The notes: generated from the sequence alone by a model not told the origin. Positions 1 to 6,871 are shown, counted from the stretch's first letter. The stretch: DNA of 24,820 nt from JBDKUD01 sp039679805 (GCA_039679805.1 JBDKUD010000145.1:1-24820), one strand, 5' to 3'. Numbers and translations are program-made.

Positions 1-342
1 CTAATGACTGCTGCCAAAGATATGCAGGCACCTTATGAACTGGTAGTGGAAGTAGCTAAATTAAAGGGTTTACCGGTAGTGAATTTTGCAGCTGGTGGTA
101 TTGCCACCCCCGCTGATGCAGCACTGATGATGCAGCTGGGCTGCGATGGAATTTTTGTTGGATCAGGTGTTTTCAAATCTGAGGATCCCATGAAGCGGGC
201 CAAAGCCATTGTAGCTGCTACTACCTATTTTAAAGATCCGGCTGTTCTGGGTGAAGTATCCCGGGATTTAGGTGAAGCTATGGTGGGAATAGATATCAGC
301 ACCATCAGACCCGAGGAAAGGATGCAGGATCGTGGCTGGTAA
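1..342 (+). CDS. pdxS: Pyridoxal 5'-phosphate synthase, synthase subunit PdxS (3' end only)
   Basis: This is the C-terminal part of PdxS, the lyase subunit that builds pyridoxal 5'-phosphate from ribose 5-phosphate, glyceraldehyde 3-phosphate and ammonia. Only about 113 residues are present and the reading frame is open at the left edge. The family is usually about 290 residues, so roughly the first 180 are outside the window. The segments VVNFAAGGIATPADAA and GCDGIFVGSGVFKSEDP are the late (beta/alpha)8-barrel strands and phosphate-binding loops typical of PdxS, and the tail ending near RMQDRGW is family-like. The ATG at position 4 is an internal methionine, not a start. The gene overlaps pdxT by 11 bases, as expected for two subunits translated together. 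Identification is firm. Confidence 0.96.
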   Translation, partial: LMTAAKDMQAPYELVVEVAKLKGLPVVNFAAGGIATPADAALMMQLGCDGIFVGSGVFKSEDPMKRAKAIVAATTYFKDPAVLGEVSRDLGEAMVGIDISTIRPEERMQDRGW

Positions 343-901
343 AAAAATTGGCATCTTGGCACTGCAGGGGGCCTTTATAGAACATGAAGAGGCCTTAAAA
401 AAATGTGGTGCCGAGCCGATAGAAGTCCGTACAGTCGCGGATGTTAATTACGTAGATGGCTTGATTATCCCCGGTGGCGAGAGTACTACCATAGGCAGGT
501 TGATGACCACCTTTGGCCTGGATGGGGTAATTAAGGAACGGGCCCGGGAAGGATTGCCCATCTGGGGAACCTGCGCCGGGATGATTCTAATCGCCAGCGA
601 AATTGCCGATTCTGATCAATTTCGCCTGGGGCTTATGGATATCGGAGTCAGACGCAATGCTTTCGGCCGCCAGGTAGATAGTTTTGAAACTAATTTAGAG
701 ATTGAAGGTTTGGGCTCAGCCAGAGGTGTTTTTATCCGCGCTCCTTATGTGGAAAAGATTTGGGGCGAGGCCCGGGTTCTGGCTCAACATCAAGAAAAAA
801 TTGTCATGGTTCAGGAAGGAAGCAATTTATTAGCAACCGCTTTTCATCCGGAACTAACCAATGATCTGGATATACACAAATACTTCCTGGCTATGGGATA
901 A
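332..901 (+). CDS. pdxT: Pyridoxal 5'-phosphate synthase, glutaminase subunit PdxT
   Basis: PdxT is the class I glutamine amidotransferase that releases ammonia from glutamine and channels it to PdxS. The protein is 189 residues, normal for the family. The N-terminus KKIGILALQGAFIEHEEAL, the PGGEST oxyanion region, the nucleophile in GTCAGM (Cys81) and the His172-Pro-Glu174 pair in AFHPELT make a complete Cys-His-Glu triad. The start is GTG at 332, inside the last codons of pdxS. A GAGGAAAGG purine run about ten bases upstream supports it, and a start here puts the first beta strand in the usual place. The gene is translationally coupled to pdxS, and a new promoter follows shortly after its stop. 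Confidence 0.97.
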   Translation: MAGKKIGILALQGAFIEHEEALKKCGAEPIEVRTVADVNYVDGLIIPGGESTTIGRLMTTFGLDGVIKERAREGLPIWGTCAGMILIASEIADSDQFRLGLMDIGVRRNAFGRQVDSFETNLEIEGLGSARGVFIRAPYVEKIWGEARVLAQHQEKIVMVQEGSNLLATAFHPELTNDLDIHKYFLAMG

Positions 902-909
902 GTAATAAG

Positions 910-938
910 TTGCAAAAACAAAACCTATGTAATATAAT
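910..938 (+). promoter_or_regulatory. Sigma-A type promoter for the serine T-box operon
   Basis: TTGCAA at 910-915 and TATAAT at 933-938 are separated by exactly 17 bases, close to the consensus for the housekeeping sigma factor. It lies just after the pdxT stop and about 25 bases before the T-box leader, so it is well placed to start the serine operon transcript. Confidence 0.8.
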
Positions 939-961
939 AAACCACAAATCCAATTTTTCTA

Positions 962-1175
962 AATGCGATGAAGGGGAAAAGTAGAAATTTAGGCTAGTTT
1001 AGAGAACTGGTGGTTGGTGCAAACCAGTATAGCTTGGTTTTGAATCCGCCCTGGATGCAGGCTGTGAAAACAGTCGCGGTGGTTCCGTTATAACTGTCAA
1101 GCGGGTGTAAATACACCAATAAGGGTGGCAACGCGGGAAACCTCTCGTCCCTAGTGGGATTGAGGGGTTTTTTTT
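962..1175 (+). promoter_or_regulatory. T-box leader riboswitch, serine specific (specifier UCC)
   Basis: This is a tRNA-sensing leader that lets transcription continue when uncharged tRNA-Ser accumulates. The classic Stem I block GATGAAGGGGAAAAGTA is at 967-983, followed by AGAGAACTGGTGGTTGG and the GTGCAAACCAG segment. The likely specifier is TCC at 1045-1047, preceded by GAA and followed by a purine. That is a serine codon read by anticodon GGA. The T-box proper, AAGGGTGGCAACGCGGG at 1121-1137, contains TGGC, which is complementary to the GCCA 3' end of every tRNA-Ser in this window. The usual ACC after TGGN reads AAC here. The leader ends in an attenuator hairpin and controls the aminotransferase, probably with serA and serS. 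Confidence 0.95.
1141..1175 (+). terminator. T-box attenuator terminator
   Basis: CCTCTCGTCCC (1141-1151) can pair, with a small internal bulge, to GGGATTGAGG (1156-1165) around the loop TAGT, and a run of eight T residues follows. This is the intrinsic terminator that competes with the T-box antiterminator. Confidence 0.88.
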
Positions 1176-1219
1176 ATTACTATCAACGAATAGAGAATAC
1201 AAGGAGGTTTTTATCAAAT

Positions 1220-2374
1220 ATGCAAGGACCACAATACCTGCTTCTTCCTGGGCCTACCCCTGTTCCTGAAAGAGTAGTACAGGCAATGAGCAAAGCCATG
1301 ATTAATCACCGGGGACCTGAGTTCCGGGATATGCTGGCGGAGATTATTGGTGGAGTTAAAAAAGTTTATGGCACGAAGGAGAATGTGCTGGTTTATCCTT
1401 CATCTGGTACGGGAATGCTGGAAGCAGCAGTTGTAAATTTCATTTCCCCCGGCGATAAGGTGCTGGCTATATCAATAGGTGTATTTGGCGACCGGTTTGC
1501 TAAAATCGCGGCTGAATTTGGAGCCAATGTAGAGAAAATCAGCTTTCCCTGGGGTAAGGCGGCAGATCCACAGGTTATCAAGGATAGGCTGGCCCAGGAT
1601 AAAAATAACGATATAAAAGCTGTTCTTATAACTCATAACGAAACATCTACCGGGGTATTCAATGACATAAAGAGCATTAAAGAAGCTGCGGGAAATCATC
1701 CGGCGTTGTTTATGGTTGATGCGGTAAGTGGATTGGCAGCCGTTGATCTTAAAATGGATGAATGGAATCTGGATGTGGTTGTCAGCGGATCTCAGAAAGC
1801 ATTTATGATCCCTCCTGGACTTGGCTTTATGGCTTTTAATGACAAAGCTTTCCAGATACATCAGAAAAGTACCAATAATAAATTCTACTGGGATGTAACC
1901 ACCGGACTTAAATATATGGAAAAAGGCCAGACCCCTTTTACACCGGCAGTGTCTCTATTTTATGGCATGCAGGAATCATTAAAGATAATCGAAGCAGAAG
2001 GACTGGAAAATACATTGTTAAGACACAGGAATTACCGGGATATGGTAAGAGCCAGTGTTAAAGAAATGGGATTGGAACTGCTGGCTGATGATAAAGCGGC
2101 TTCCACTGCTGTAACTGCCGTGGTAGCGCCCCAACAGATTGGTGCCAATAAAATTCGCAAATATATGCTAGACGAATTTAACATTGTAATAGCCGGAGGC
2201 CAGCAAAACCTGGATAATGTCATTTTTAGAATTGGGCATTTGGGTTATGTGCGAGACCTGGATTTGGTTGCAGTACTGGCAGCATTGGAAATTACGCTGG
2301 TTAAATTAGGTTACCCGCTGGAACTCGGCAAGGGAACCAGGAAAGCCACAGAAATCCTGGCTGCTCGGCACTAG
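1220..2374 (+). CDS. Class V PLP aminotransferase (serine-pyruvate/alanine-glyoxylate type), probable phosphoserine aminotransferase
   Basis: The protein has 384 residues and is a fold-type I PLP transaminase of the small-subunit hydrogenase/serine-pyruvate/alanine-glyoxylate aminotransferase group. Family marks are LLLPGPTPVPERV at the N-terminus, NHRGPEFR, SSGTGMLEAAV, the THNETSTG loop, the MVDAVSG aspartate that contacts the PLP ring, and SGSQKAFMIPPGL, where Lys193 should form the Schiff base. The start chosen is ATG at 1220, about 12 bases after AAGGAGG. The frame stays open upstream to 1154, but that part overlaps the T-box terminator. Sequence places the protein in the AGT/SPT group, not classical SerC. 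Because it lies under a serine T-box immediately before serA, phosphoserine transamination in serine synthesis is the likely role. That role is inference from context, and serine-glyoxylate exchange is the alternative. Confidence 0.9.
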   Translation: MQGPQYLLLPGPTPVPERVVQAMSKAMINHRGPEFRDMLAEIIGGVKKVYGTKENVLVYPSSGTGMLEAAVVNFISPGDKVLAISIGVFGDRFAKIAAEFGANVEKISFPWGKAADPQVIKDRLAQDKNNDIKAVLITHNETSTGVFNDIKSIKEAAGNHPALFMVDAVSGLAAVDLKMDEWNLDVVVSGSQKAFMIPPGLGFMAFNDKAFQIHQKSTNNKFYWDVTTGLKYMEKGQTPFTPAVSLFYGMQESLKIIEAEGLENTLLRHRNYRDMVRASVKEMGLELLADDKAASTAVTAVVAPQQIGANKIRKYMLDEFNIVIAGGQQNLDNVIFRIGHLGYVRDLDLVAVLAALEITLVKLGYPLELGKGTRKATEILAARH

Positions 2375-2388
2375 GGGCAGTCGAATTC

Positions 2389-2408
2389 AACACAGATTAA
2401 CACAGATT
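2389..2408 (+). repeat. Perfect tandem repeat of a 10-base unit
   Basis: AACACAGATT occurs twice in direct succession in the 172-base spacer between the aminotransferase and serA, followed by a short T run. No hairpin accompanies it. The rest of the spacer is AT-rich and shows no other clear signal apart from the serA ribosome site. Confidence 0.75.
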
Positions 2409-2546
2409 TTTTTAGTAAATAATGCAGTAATACTGAACTTTCATAGGTATTGTGCCAAGCAGACATGGGGTTATTTTATTTATTGTGTTTAGGTAAGAAA
2501 TCATGTTTGTCTGTATAAAATATTATAAAGAAAGGGGTAACAGAAG

Positions 2547-4139
2547 GTGGAGAAAAAACGAGTTATTGTAACTGAGAGAATAGCAGAAGAAGGAATAAAC
2601 CTCTTAAAAACTGAACTTGATGTTGATTACCGGGACGGAATTCCCCGGGAAGAGTTATTGGAAATCATTGATCAGTATGATGCACTTATTGTCAGAAGTG
2701 TTACAAAAGTTAATGAAGAACTCATTAAAAGGGGCACCAAGCTTAAAGTGGTAGGTCGGGCAGGTAATGGAGTTGACAATATTGAGGTAGATGTTTGCAC
2801 CCGTTATGGAGTAATAGTTGCCAATACCCCGGATAGTAATACTATTTCTGCCTGTGAACAAACCATCAGCCTGCTGCTGTCATCAGTAAGAAACACTGCT
2901 TGGGCAAACGAGACCCTTAAAGGTGGAGTATGGGACCGTAAACCTTTCCGGGGCATGGAACTGTACGGCAAAACGGTAGGTATAGTAGGGCTGGGACGGA
3001 TAGGCTCAATGGTAGCCATTCGGCTGGCATCATTTAATATGAAAGTAATAGCCTATGACCCATATATTGCCGATGAACGCTTTGCCAGATTCGGTGCGGA
3101 AAAGAAAAACACCCTGGCTGAGTTGATGCAGGAAGCAGATATTATTACTGTGCACACTCCCAGAAATGAAGAAACCATGCACATGATTAATGAAGATATG
3201 TTGGCTCTGGCCAAAGATGGAGTTAGATTGGTGAACTGTGCCCGAGGCGGCATTATTAAGGAAAAGGCCCTCCTGGAAGGACTTAAATCAGGCAAGGTAG
3301 CCAGTGCCGGACTGGACGTTCACGAAAAAGAGCCGGATTATGATGATCCTTTGTTTGAATTTAAGAATGTAGTTGTTACTCCTCACCTGGGAGCCGACAC
3401 CTTTGAAGCCCAGAAGAGGGTAGGAGAAAATATCGCCGAACAGGTTATCAAAGCATTGAAAGGTGACATCGTTCCTAATGTAGTTAACCTGCCTACTATG
3501 CTGGGCAATGAATTGGATTACTTACGGCCATATATAACTTTGGCTGAAAAAATGGGCAAATGTTACTTCCAGCTTCATAAGGCACCAGTAACCAGAGTTG
3601 AGCTGGTTTTCAGCGGGCCAATAACCCAAAATGAAACGGAAATGCTTACCGTAGCGTTTCTTAAAGGCTTGTTGGAGCCGGTTATGTGGGAAAAAGTCAA
3701 CTACGTCAACGCCCGCTTACTGGCAGAAGACCGGGGGATAAAGGTATATGAAAAGAAAGAAGAACGAAGCCCTAAACGGTATAAAAACCTTATTACAGCC
3801 AAAGTATTCAACCACGATAAGGAGCTTGAAATATCCGGAACATTATCCAGGTCCCGGAATCCATTACTGGTAGAGATTGATGGCTATGAAACGGAAACCA
3901 ACCTGGAAGGCAATATTGTTATGGTTAAAAACGAAGATCGACCCAGAGTTATTGGACCATGTACGACTACTTTAGGAGATGAAGGAATAAATATTGCCGG
4001 TATGAAAGTGGCGCGTAAGGAAAAAGGAAAAATCGCTATAATGTTAATTAATGTTGATAACCCGGTGGAAGACAAGGTAATGGAAAGGTTAAGCAAGTTG
4101 GACGGAATTATTGACCGGCCTAAATTACTGCGATTCTAA
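2547..4139 (+). CDS. serA: D-3-phosphoglycerate dehydrogenase
   Basis: SerA oxidises 3-phosphoglycerate to 3-phosphohydroxypyruvate with NAD, the first step of serine synthesis. The protein is 530 residues, the long type with an intervening domain and a C-terminal ACT domain. Residues 1-100 and about 290-320 form the substrate domain. The NAD-binding Rossmann motif is GIVGLGRIGS near residue 146. Catalytic residues are Arg233 in NCARGGII, the Glu in HEKEP and His280 in TPHLGADT. An intervening domain spans about 320-450, and the ACT domain starting near NIVMVKNEDRPRVIG is the usual site of serine feedback. The start is GTG at 2547 with AAAGGGG ten bases upstream. It follows the aminotransferase by 172 bases and precedes serS by 25, so all three are probably expressed together. 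Confidence 0.97.
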   Translation: MEKKRVIVTERIAEEGINLLKTELDVDYRDGIPREELLEIIDQYDALIVRSVTKVNEELIKRGTKLKVVGRAGNGVDNIEVDVCTRYGVIVANTPDSNTISACEQTISLLLSSVRNTAWANETLKGGVWDRKPFRGMELYGKTVGIVGLGRIGSMVAIRLASFNMKVIAYDPYIADERFARFGAEKKNTLAELMQEADIITVHTPRNEETMHMINEDMLALAKDGVRLVNCARGGIIKEKALLEGLKSGKVASAGLDVHEKEPDYDDPLFEFKNVVVTPHLGADTFEAQKRVGENIAEQVIKALKGDIVPNVVNLPTMLGNELDYLRPYITLAEKMGKCYFQLHKAPVTRVELVFSGPITQNETEMLTVAFLKGLLEPVMWEKVNYVNARLLAEDRGIKVYEKKEERSPKRYKNLITAKVFNHDKELEISGTLSRSRNPLLVEIDGYETETNLEGNIVMVKNEDRPRVIGPCTTTLGDEGINIAGMKVARKEKGKIAIMLINVDNPVEDKVMERLSKLDGIIDRPKLLRF

Positions 4140-4164
4140 AATGTGCTAGTTGGAGGATTATCTT

Positions 4165-5448
4165 ATGTTAGATGTAAAAATGATGCGAGCTAATCCGGAG
4201 AAAGTAGAAGAAGCTTTGAAAAAGAGGAATATGTCTGGTGTTCTGGACAAGTTTCTTACTTACGATGAACAGCGTAGGGTAGCCTTAACCCGGGTGGAGG
4301 AGCTTAAGAGTTTTCGCAACCGTTCCTCGCAGGAAGTGGCTAAAAAAGCCCGGGAAGGGGAAAATACTGAAGAGCTCAAAGAGAAGGTACGCGAGGTAGG
4401 GCTGGAAATAAAGGAATTGGATGAAGAGCTTAAAGTATTGGAAGTTGATATTCAGAAAATACTCCTTAACTTGCCCAATATACCGCATGAATCTGTTCCG
4501 GTAGGTAAAGACGATACCAGTAATGTGGAGATGCGAAGATGGGGAGAGCCCCGGCAGTTTGATTTTGAACCGGCTGCTCACTGGGATATTGGACCTAACC
4601 TGGATATTCTTGATTTTGAAAGAGCCGCCAAACTGTCAGGCGCCCGGTTTACGATTTATAAGGGGATGGGTGCCAGGCTGGAAAGGGCAGTTATTAACTT
4701 TTTCCTGGATATTCATACTACTAAACATGGCTATAAGGAAATATTTACTCCGTTCATGGTAAGTGACCAGTGTATGTTAGGTACCGGGCAGCTGCCCAAA
4801 TTTGCCGAAGATATGTTTAAAATTGAAGGCCGGGAAATGTACCTGATACCAACCGCCGAGGTTCCCCTTACCAATATGTTCCGGGAAGAAACTTTGGAAA
4901 CCAAGGATTTGCCGGCATATGTAACTGCCTATAGCGCCTGTTTCCGGGCCGAAGCCGGTTCTTCCGGCCGGGATACCCGTGGGGTTATCAGGCAGCACCA
5001 GTTTAATAAGGTGGAAATGGTAAAAATCGTGGAACCGCAGAACTCCTACGAGGAACTGGAGAAACTTACCCGGGATGCGGAAGAAGTACTGCAATTGTTA
5101 GGGCTGCCTTACCGTGTGGTTTTGCTGAGTTCCGGTGATATGGGCTTTTCAGCCGCAAAAACCTATGATTTGGAAGTGTGGATGCCAAGTTATAATGACT
5201 ATAAAGAGATATCTTCCTGCTCCAACTGTGAAGATTTTCAGGCGCGCAGGGCTAACATCAGATACCGTCCGGCTCCCAAAGGGAAACTGCAATACGTTCA
5301 TACCCTGAATGGCTCCGGAGTAGCCGTAGGGAGGACTGTGGCGGCCATTCTGGAGAACTACCAGCAGGAGGATGGGTCAGTGGTAGTGCCGGTGGCGTTA
5401 AGACCATATATGGGTGGTCTGGAAATAATTAAAACATCTGATATATAG
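4165..5448 (+). CDS. serS: Seryl-tRNA synthetase
   Basis: SerRS charges tRNA-Ser with serine in the cytoplasm. The 427-residue length fits bacterial SerRS. Residues 1-105 form the two-helix coiled-coil arm that grips the long variable arm of tRNA-Ser, rich in KVEE, EELKEK and EELK patterns. The class II core follows, with motif 2 in FRAEAGSSGRDTRG and QFNKVEM, and motif 3 in LNGSGVAVGRTVAAILEN near the end. CSNCEDFQARR, also typical, lies between them. ATG at 4165 is the start because GGAGGA ends seven bases before it. The in-frame TTG at 4150 lies at the edge of that ribosome site. It sits 25 bases after serA in the serine operon and directly ahead of a cluster of four tRNA-Ser genes. Confidence 0.97.
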   Translation: MLDVKMMRANPEKVEEALKKRNMSGVLDKFLTYDEQRRVALTRVEELKSFRNRSSQEVAKKAREGENTEELKEKVREVGLEIKELDEELKVLEVDIQKILLNLPNIPHESVPVGKDDTSNVEMRRWGEPRQFDFEPAAHWDIGPNLDILDFERAAKLSGARFTIYKGMGARLERAVINFFLDIHTTKHGYKEIFTPFMVSDQCMLGTGQLPKFAEDMFKIEGREMYLIPTAEVPLTNMFREETLETKDLPAYVTAYSACFRAEAGSSGRDTRGVIRQHQFNKVEMVKIVEPQNSYEELEKLTRDAEEVLQLLGLPYRVVLLSSGDMGFSAAKTYDLEVWMPSYNDYKEISSCSNCEDFQARRANIRYRPAPKGKLQYVHTLNGSGVAVGRTVAAILENYQQEDGSVVVPVALRPYMGGLEIIKTSDI

Positions 5449-5461
5449 AAACTTTTGTATT

Positions 5462-5490
5462 ATTGACAACCAAATTAGCCTGTGATATAC
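5462..5490 (+). promoter_or_regulatory. Sigma-A promoter of the tRNA-Ser/tRNA-Arg/tadA unit
   Basis: TTGACA at 5462-5467 and TATACT at 5485-5490 are 17 bases apart, a near-perfect housekeeping promoter 37 bases before the first tRNA. No terminator is visible between serS and this promoter, so readthrough from serS is also possible. Confidence 0.88.
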
Positions 5491-5527
5491 TTTCATTTGC
5501 ATTGAAAAAACGTGCATCCTTCTTGAT

Positions 5528-5617
5528 GGAGGGGTGTCCGAGCGGTTGAAGGAGGCGGTCTTGAAAACCGTTGAACCTTTACGGGTTCCGTGGGTTCGAA
5601 TCCCACCTCCTCCGCCA
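5528..5617 (+). tRNA. tRNA-Ser(TGA)
   Basis: A 90-base class II tRNA with a long variable arm. Acceptor GGAGGGG pairs with CTCCTCC with one G-T pair, the T arm is GTGGG-TTCGAAT-CCCAC, and the anticodon loop CTTGAAA gives TGA. CCA is encoded, and the discriminator is G. It is the first gene of the tRNA unit and is charged by the upstream serS product. Confidence 0.96.
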
Positions 5618-5625
5618 TTGATTGT

Positions 5626-5719
5626 GGAGAGATGGCCGAGTCGGCTGAAGGCGCTCGCCTGCTAAGCGAGTAGACGGCTTAAAACTGTCTCGAGGGTTCG
5701 AATCCCTCTCTCTCCGCCA
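5626..5719 (+). tRNA. tRNA-Ser(GCT)
   Basis: A 94-base class II tRNA. Acceptor GGAGAGA pairs with TCTCTCC, the anticodon stem is CTCGC/GCGAG with loop CTGCTAA (anticodon GCT), the variable arm is long, the T loop is TTCGAAT, and CCA is encoded. It reads AGC and AGT serine codons. It is eight bases after the preceding tRNA. Confidence 0.96.
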
Positions 5720-5756
5720 TTTAATTTTCGTGGATGCACAAGTGCAAAAATAATAA

Positions 5757-5833
5757 GCGCCCGTGGCTCAGCTGGATAGAGTAGCAGACTACGAATCTGA
5801 AGGTCGGGGGTTCGAATCCCTCCGGGCGCGCCA
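5757..5833 (+). tRNA. tRNA-Arg(ACG)
   Basis: A 77-base class I tRNA with acceptor GCGCCCG pairing CGGGCGC, anticodon loop CTACGAA (anticodon ACG), T loop TTCGAAT and encoded CCA. The A34 of this anticodon is the classical substrate for deamination to inosine by TadA, whose gene lies 216 bases downstream in the same unit. Confidence 0.96.
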
Positions 5834-5855
5834 TTTTATTTAATTTTGAATTAGG

Positions 5856-5944
5856 AATTATGAATTTTAAATTATAGAGGGAAAACTAATGTTTTCCCAT
5901 TTTAATGGTATCGGTTTAATCCGATAACCGCGTAATTCATAATT
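5856..5944. repeat. Nested palindromic element, REP/MITE-like
   Basis: The spacer between the two tRNA-Arg genes is bounded by a perfect 11-base inverted repeat, AATTATGAATT (5856-5866) and AATTCATAATT (5934-5944). Inside are two more perfect hairpins: GGGAAAAC-TAAT-GTTTTCCC (5879-5898) and TATCGG-TTTAAT-CCGATA (5909-5926). The outer inverted repeat with internal hairpins, no coding capacity and AT-rich ends resembles a small non-autonomous palindromic insertion. It could instead be an RNA processing structure. Target-site duplications are not clear. Confidence 0.6.
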
Positions 5945-5950
5945 TAATAA

Positions 5951-6027
5951 GCGCCCGTAGCTCAGCAGGACAGAGCAACGGTTTCCTAAACCGTGTGCCG
6001 GGGGTTCGAGTCCCTTCGGGCGCACCA
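5951..6027 (+). tRNA. tRNA-Arg(CCT)
   Basis: A 77-base class I tRNA with acceptor GCGCCCG/CGGGCGC, anticodon stem ACGGT/ACCGT, loop TTCCTAA (anticodon CCT), T loop TTCGAGT and encoded CCA. It reads AGG. It ends 21 bases before the tadA start. Confidence 0.95.
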
Positions 6028-6048
6028 TATGGCGGTGAGTCCCGAACC

Positions 6049-6546
6049 ATGAGGGATGAAATAAATATGCAATTAGCTCTTTACCTGGCCCATGAGGCTT
6101 ATGACCTGGGGGAAGTACCGGTAGGGGCAGTAATTGTACATGATGGCGAAGTCATTTCCTGGGCACATAATGAGAAGGAATCTCGTAATGATGCTACTGC
6201 TCATGCCGAGATGCTGGCTATGCAAAGGGCCGCCAACTACTTGGAAAAGTGGCGCTTAACGGGAGCTACATTATATTGTACTCTGGAACCATGTCCGATG
6301 TGTGCCGGGGCGATGATAAACACCAGGATAAGCCGGTTAGTCTACGGATGCCGGGATAATAAAGCAGGTTCCGCCGGTACGGTGATAGACCTTTTAAGAT
6401 ACCCGGGGCTTAACCATCAGGTGGAGATTGAGGAAGGTGTATTAAGGGAAGAATGTGCTAACTTATTAAGTTCATTCTTTGCTGATTTGAGGAGAGATGG
6501 CCGAGCTGGTCGAAGGCGCTCGACTCGAAATCGAGTAGGCGGCTAA
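6049..6546 (+). CDS. tadA: tRNA-specific adenosine-34 deaminase
   Basis: TadA deaminates A34 of tRNA-Arg(ACG) to inosine so that it can read CGU, CGC and CGA. The 165-residue protein has the complete zinc deaminase signature: AHAEM with His52 as zinc ligand and Glu54 as proton shuttle, and EPCPMCAGAM with Cys82 and Cys85 as the other ligands. GEVPVGAVIV and MNHQVE-like NHQVEIEEGVL also match the family. ATG at 6049 gives an N-terminus that aligns with known TadA. The open frame upstream runs through tRNA-Arg(CCT) and is not coding. The ribosome site is weak (GGTGAG). The last 17 or so residues, a basic tail, are encoded by the following tRNA-Ser(CGA) gene, overlapping it by 56 bases. Confidence 0.95.
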   Translation: MRDEINMQLALYLAHEAYDLGEVPVGAVIVHDGEVISWAHNEKESRNDATAHAEMLAMQRAANYLEKWRLTGATLYCTLEPCPMCAGAMINTRISRLVYGCRDNKAGSAGTVIDLLRYPGLNHQVEIEEGVLREECANLLSSFFADLRRDGRAGRRRSTRNRVGG

Positions 6547-6584
6547 ACCCCGCCTCGTGAGTTCGAATCTCACTCTCTCCGCCA
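6491..6584 (+). tRNA. tRNA-Ser(CGA)
   Basis: A 94-base class II tRNA. Acceptor GGAGAGA/TCTCTCC, anticodon stem CTCGA/TCGAG with loop CTCGAAA (anticodon CGA), long variable arm, T loop TTCGAAT and encoded CCA. Its first 56 bases are also the end of the tadA reading frame, so maturation of this tRNA would cut the tadA message. Confidence 0.95.
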
Positions 6585-6634
6585 TTTTAAAAGCCGTGCA
6601 GGCTGTGTGGTATAGAGATTAATAGTAAGAAACA

Positions 6635-6654
6635 TGATTGAGCGTACTCAATCA
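6635..6654. other. Perfect small hairpin between two tRNA-Ser genes
   Basis: TGATTGAG and CTCAATCA form an eight-base perfect stem around CGTA. No T run follows, so it is not a convincing terminator. It may be a processing or spacer structure in the tRNA transcript. Confidence 0.45.
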
Positions 6655-6673
6655 GTTAATTAAATATTTGCGT

Positions 6674-6766
6674 GGAGAGGTGGCTGAGTTTGGCTGAAGG
6701 CGCGCGATTGGAAATCGCGTAACGTGTCAAAAGCGTTCAAGGGTTCGAATCCCTTCCTCTCCGCCA
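6674..6766 (+). tRNA. tRNA-Ser(GGA)
   Basis: A 93-base class II tRNA. Acceptor GGAGAGG/CCTCTCC, anticodon stem GCGAT/ATCGC with loop TTGGAAA (anticodon GGA), long variable arm, T loop TTCGAAT and encoded CCA. It decodes UCC and UCU, and is the expected partner of the UCC specifier in the upstream T-box leader. Confidence 0.96.
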
Positions 6767-6780
6767 TTTAAGAATTACCA

Positions 6781-6814
6781 AGGGGTTTCAGATTTAAAGC
6801 TGAAACCCCTTTTT
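6781..6814 (+). terminator. Intrinsic terminator of the tRNA/tadA unit
   Basis: AGGGGTTTCAG (6781-6791) and CTGAAACCCCT (6800-6810) form a perfect 11-base stem with an eight-base loop, followed by T residues. It closes the unit opened by the promoter at 5462. Confidence 0.95.
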
Positions 6815-6852
6815 GATATTTTTAACAATTGTTAGGGTAGGAGTAGCCATTT

Positions 6853-6871
6853 GTAGCCGAAATAGGAGAGA
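6853..6871 (+). repeat. GTAGC leader motif, copy 1
   Basis: This copy of GTAGCYGAAWTAGRMGAVA has another GTAGCC ten bases upstream. Related copies are at 7289-7307 and 19503-19521, all in leaders of large exported proteins. Confidence 0.6.

Noticed and set aside
1154..1219. Upstream start for the aminotransferase
   Set aside because: It lies in the T-box terminator, and the AAGGAGG ribosome site is downstream of it, before ATG 1220.
4150..4164. TTG start for serS
   Set aside because: The GGAGGA ribosome site overlaps this codon; ATG at 4165 has correct spacing and the family N-terminus.
5995..6048. Upstream extension of tadA
   Set aside because: The open frame runs through the 3' half of tRNA-Arg(CCT). 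ATG at 6049 gives the N-terminus expected for TadA.
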